This document shows, in pieces, positions 61,413 through 64,000 of a DNA stretch of 64,000 nucleotides. The DNA is from Clostridia bacterium (GTDB lineage Bacteria > Bacillota > Clostridia > Oscillospirales > Acutalibacteraceae). The stretch lies in the NCBI GenBank assembly GCA_017452785.1, contig JAFTLT010000022.1, positions 37,553 through 101,552 on the forward strand, in the 5' to 3' direction. The notes beneath the pieces were generated by a model that saw only the letters and a list, made by a program, of their open reading frames with translations, was not told the DNA's origin and searched no databases. Position numbers and translations under genes: made by a program. Position 1 is the first letter of the stretch. Each line of letters begins with the position of its first letter.

Positions 61413-62585
61413 TTAGAAATAACTGACTTTAATGCGTTTACCCATTTTTCTGAGAGACTTAGAAAGCTCCTCAACAAGATTCATTTTAATGCTAAAGTTT
61501 ATAGGTAAGTCAGGGTTCTGATGAGCAGGATTAATTGCACGACCAACATAGAAATTGATGTCCGTAGCCTCTTCAAACAGTAGACGGCAGATGAGAGATG
61601 CGCCATCTTTTTTGAAACTCCAGTGCTCATAATGCTTGTTTTCGCCGAGATAATCTTCAGCGTATTCAACGACCTTATTAACCGTTATTACACCTTCTGT
61701 CACCAGGTCAACCCCCTCTAATTCCGCAATAGGAGGAACATCACTCTGCTCAAATATAAGCGACGGTCTGAGAGGTTTTCTCAAGAATTTTGCGGCTATT
61801 GAGGAAGTTGTACCTCCACAAATGATATGTTTGCCCTCCTTTGAGAAGAACAGTGACATCATTCTATCAGCATCATCACGGTTAGACGGAGGCCCGAAAA
61901 GCATATTCATAGGAACCCTTTTTCTTATACGCACAATACAAGCTGTTGCATCATCACCCGGTTTATGACCGTAAAGCTTATCACATTCATCAACAAGTAT
62001 TGTTGAAAGTGTTTTAGCAGTATAGCCTGCAGGTGCAAGAGTTTCAAGAAAATCAATAATATCTTCTCTCTTCCATCCAAAATTGTAAGAAATTCCGATT
62101 CCTGCATGAGGACAACCGTCACTCATTGCAATAAAAATATCGTTTTCCTGCAAATTGATAATGGATTTGAATATCTTTTTGCCACCGATGTTCATTTCTG
62201 TCTTGGGATAATCCCAATTCTTTTCATCACGGATAATAATCGCATGAGGATTATCGTACTGAATAAGCTCAGCAGTCTGATTGTTTTTAAGATGAATAAT
62301 TGTGAAAGTCGAATATGCCACGCCTCTGACTGAGCATACAGGCAGAGTTGCTGCAATTGTTTCAACACATTCTTCAAGTGACAATCCTTCTGCAAGCATA
62401 GTTGAAATAATCTTGGATGTAAGAGTAGAAAGAATACTTGCTTTTACACCGCTGCCGAGTCCGTCCGACAACACAATAACTGTCGATTCGTCATTCGGCT
62501 CAACTATATCAACATGGTCTCCGCAAAGCTCTTCACCGTGATGATTTATACTTTTATATCCGATATCAGCACATAAATCATTCAT
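61413..62585 (-). CDS. SpoIIE-family protein phosphatase
   Basis: A 390-residue cytoplasmic PP2C-type Ser/Thr phosphatase. DGLGSGVKAS supplies a metal-binding Asp, and IAMSDGCPHAGIG and PGDDATACIVRI the later ones. About 150 C-terminal residues form an extra domain of unknown role. It has no membrane helices, unlike sporulation SpoIIE. It overlaps the sensor gene by 8 bases and precedes the hydrogenase by 12. A signalling link to hydrogenase function is likely. Confidence 0.88.
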   Translation of the reverse strand: MNDLCADIGYKSINHHGEELCGDHVDIVEPNDESTVIVLSDGLGSGVKASILSTLTSKIISTMLAEGLSLEECVETIAATLPVCSVRGVAYSTFTIIHLKNNQTAELIQYDNPHAIIIRDEKNWDYPKTEMNIGGKKIFKSIINLQENDIFIAMSDGCPHAGIGISYNFGWKREDIIDFLETLAPAGYTAKTLSTILVDECDKLYGHKPGDDATACIVRIRKRVPMNMLFGPPSNRDDADRMMSLFFSKEGKHIICGGTTSSIAAKFLRKPLRPSLIFEQSDVPPIAELEGVDLVTEGVITVNKVVEYAEDYLGENKHYEHWSFKKDGASLICRLLFEEATDINFYVGRAINPAHQNPDLPINFSIKMNLVEELSKSLRKMGKRIKVSYF

Positions 62586-64000
62586 TGGTAATTGACTCCT
62601 TCAGCTTTGCAAGAGCAATTTTGGTTTCAGCGGCTGTTTCTCCCAAAAGGGATGCAATTTCCTGAACGATACGCATCTGCTTTTCAACAACCTTGTCAGC
62701 AACTTCTACAGTTTGCTTACTGATGGTATCTTTTCTTTCCTTTGCATATTGCTCATCAGTAACATCACGCATAATACCTACAAGAAGTCTTGAATCACGG
62801 TCATAAACTATTGTCTGTTCAACATAACGCTTGTACTCAGCGAAGTATACACGCTCGTTATGAATTCCTATACCCGTGTCACGGACTTTCATAAAAGGCG
62901 TGGGATCAAGAATTCTTATACACTGAGTACCGAGAACATCGGAAGCATAACGGATATTCATAATTTCTCTTGCAGCCTTGTTAATCTGCTGAACTTCAAG
63001 CTGGTCGTTAAGAACAATAAGTCCATTAGGTGAATTGTTAACGATTGTATCAGAAAAGCTTTCAGCCTTATCCTTGAGGAATGGAAGACACATGGAGCTT
63101 TCTGCTTTGCCCTGAATAATAGCGATTGCCTTTTCACGGCAGGTATTGTATCCGCAGGAGCCACAATTAAGCTCCTGAGAGGGCTTAAATTTGCCCATCT
63201 GACGCAGAACATTATTTATTTCATAATCAGAAGGCTGGGGAGAACGCTGTTCGATAAATTCAAAATGTTTTTTTAGTTCCTTTGCTTTAGGCTGAGAAAC
63301 ATCGAAATCCTTTGCGCCCGCATATTTTGTGATGGTGATATAATCCTTTACTGTTTCTGTATGATGATATTTTTCCATAACGGGACCACCCATACAGCTT
63401 CCGACACAAGCAGACATCTCAATAAAGCATTTATGAATTTTTCCGCTTTCAATATCCTTAAGAGCTGCGATGCAGTTTTCTACACCGTCAAGTGCAAGAT
63501 ATGTAAAGCCGGAGTTTTCCTGTGACATTGTTTTAAGCACACCGCCCGTGGTCGGAAAAAATCTTGCACGGGAGCAGATATCATTATCCATTTCCGACTC
63601 AATTTCTATATTTTCAGATTTTAACCATTCGGTTAATTCTTCAAATGTAAGTACTGCATCCACAATGCCTTCATAATGCTCAGCTTCATCCTTTTTTGCG
63701 ACACAAGGTCCGATAAATACAGTTTTTGCATTCTGATATCGCTGCTTTATATCGTTACAATGAGCCTGCATAGGAGAAACAACATCGGCAAGATACTCAA
63801 GAGCCGCAGGATGATGCTTCTGAATAAGAAGGTTAATAGAATGGCAACAAGAGGAAATTATTACATCTCTGTCTTACTCTTTTATCATTCTTTCATATTC
63901 ATTTTTTACAATAGTTGCACCGTTTGCAGTTTCCTCAAAATCATAAAATCAGAGCTTTTTAAGGGCTTTTCTCATTGAGTTGATACATGTACAGTCGTAG
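62578..64000 (-). pseudogene. sensor-type hydrogenase homologue with PAS domain, two in-frame stops, partial
   Basis: The frame runs off the right window edge. Visible in order from the edge: a ferredoxin-like CTCINSMRKAL, a TGA stop (63949-63951), FEETANGATIVKNEYERM, a TAA stop (63874-63876), then DVIISSCCHSINLL (altered L1), IGPCVAKKDEA (L2) and MSACVGSCMGG (L3). LNCGSCGYNTC (4Fe-4S), a PAS domain (NSPNGLIVLNDQLEVQQ) and a helical tail follow. The open part from ATG 63771 (397 residues) lacks L1 and the ferredoxin part, so it may be non-functional. Sensory hydrogenases of this kind are thought to detect H2. Confidence 0.75.

Noticed and set aside
63874-63951. Selenocysteine or stop-codon recoding in the hydrogenase-like sensor
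   Set aside because: One stop is TGA but the other is TAA. Neither lies at a known catalytic position, so ordinary nonsense mutation or sequence error is simpler.

Overview
The window looks like the chromosome of a low-GC, anaerobic, Gram-positive Clostridia-type gut bacterium, perhaps Oscillospirales/Ruminococcaceae-like. I base this on gene content only. The pointers are T-box riboswitches in front of amino-acid genes, a LexA-type operator on recA, a group-B-like [FeFe] hydrogenase with SpoIIE phosphatase, LytR-CpsA-Psr and CotH proteins, alanine and glutamate racemases, and AAGGAGG-type ribosome binding sites. I see no rRNA, CRISPR array or intact transposase.

Layout. 0-5.3 kb: the 3' end of a phosphopantetheinyl transferase gene, a GPH-type sugar/cation symporter, a two-component system and a VanY-like D,D-carboxypeptidase. 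5.3-9.7 kb: rpmB diverging from recA-recX-rimO, then a lone ATPase. 9.7-15.5 kb: a cysteine T-box, two inserted AT-rich hypothetical genes flanked by a direct repeat, cysE-cysS, a transglutaminase-like gene, murI and a QueG-like ferredoxin protein. 15.5-16 kb: a dense set of hairpins, a small inverted-repeat element and tRNA-Leu(GAG). 16-28 kb: GH43 glycosidase, secreted lipase-like protein, GNAT and APH-like enzymes, alr, an acyl ligase / acyl carrier protein / transporter / HExxH membrane protein operon, and an M20 peptidase. 28-39.6 kb: an accessory region of small genes separated by hairpins. It includes a TnpV gene, an unrecognised two-gene unit, and a SLOG protein next to a SMODS nucleotidyltransferase / SLATT membrane-effector pair (a CBASS-like defence unit). 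39.6-48 kb: tRNA-Leu(TAA), a second acyl ligase, an LCP protein, a VTC/DUF4956/CotH cluster, RNase P RNA and a glycerophosphodiesterase. 48-59.8 kb: ilvA-leuACDB under a double-sensor T-box, trpB2 under a tryptophan T-box, and a sulfur cluster (metY, cysK, a dead metF, an Rrf2 regulator). 60-64 kb: a hydrogenase, its SpoIIE partner and a sensor-type hydrogenase homologue broken by two stop codons.

How it works together. Amino-acid supply is the main theme. Three T-box leaders read Cys (UGC), Trp (UGG) and apparently both Leu (CUC) and Ile (AUC). In each, the base of the T-box bulge that varies agrees with the expected discriminator base of the tRNA. A conserved inverted repeat, TTACCT-N11-AGGTAA, lies across consensus promoters of both trpB2 and metY, and a related site precedes metF-rrf2. 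This suggests one regulon under the nearby Rrf2 protein. The most unusual items are the double-sensor Leu/Ile T-box with one shared antiterminator, the SMODS/SLATT/SLOG neighbourhood with a second decayed SLOG copy, the unknown 32-34 kb pair, and a repeat family that supplies stop codons to three genes.
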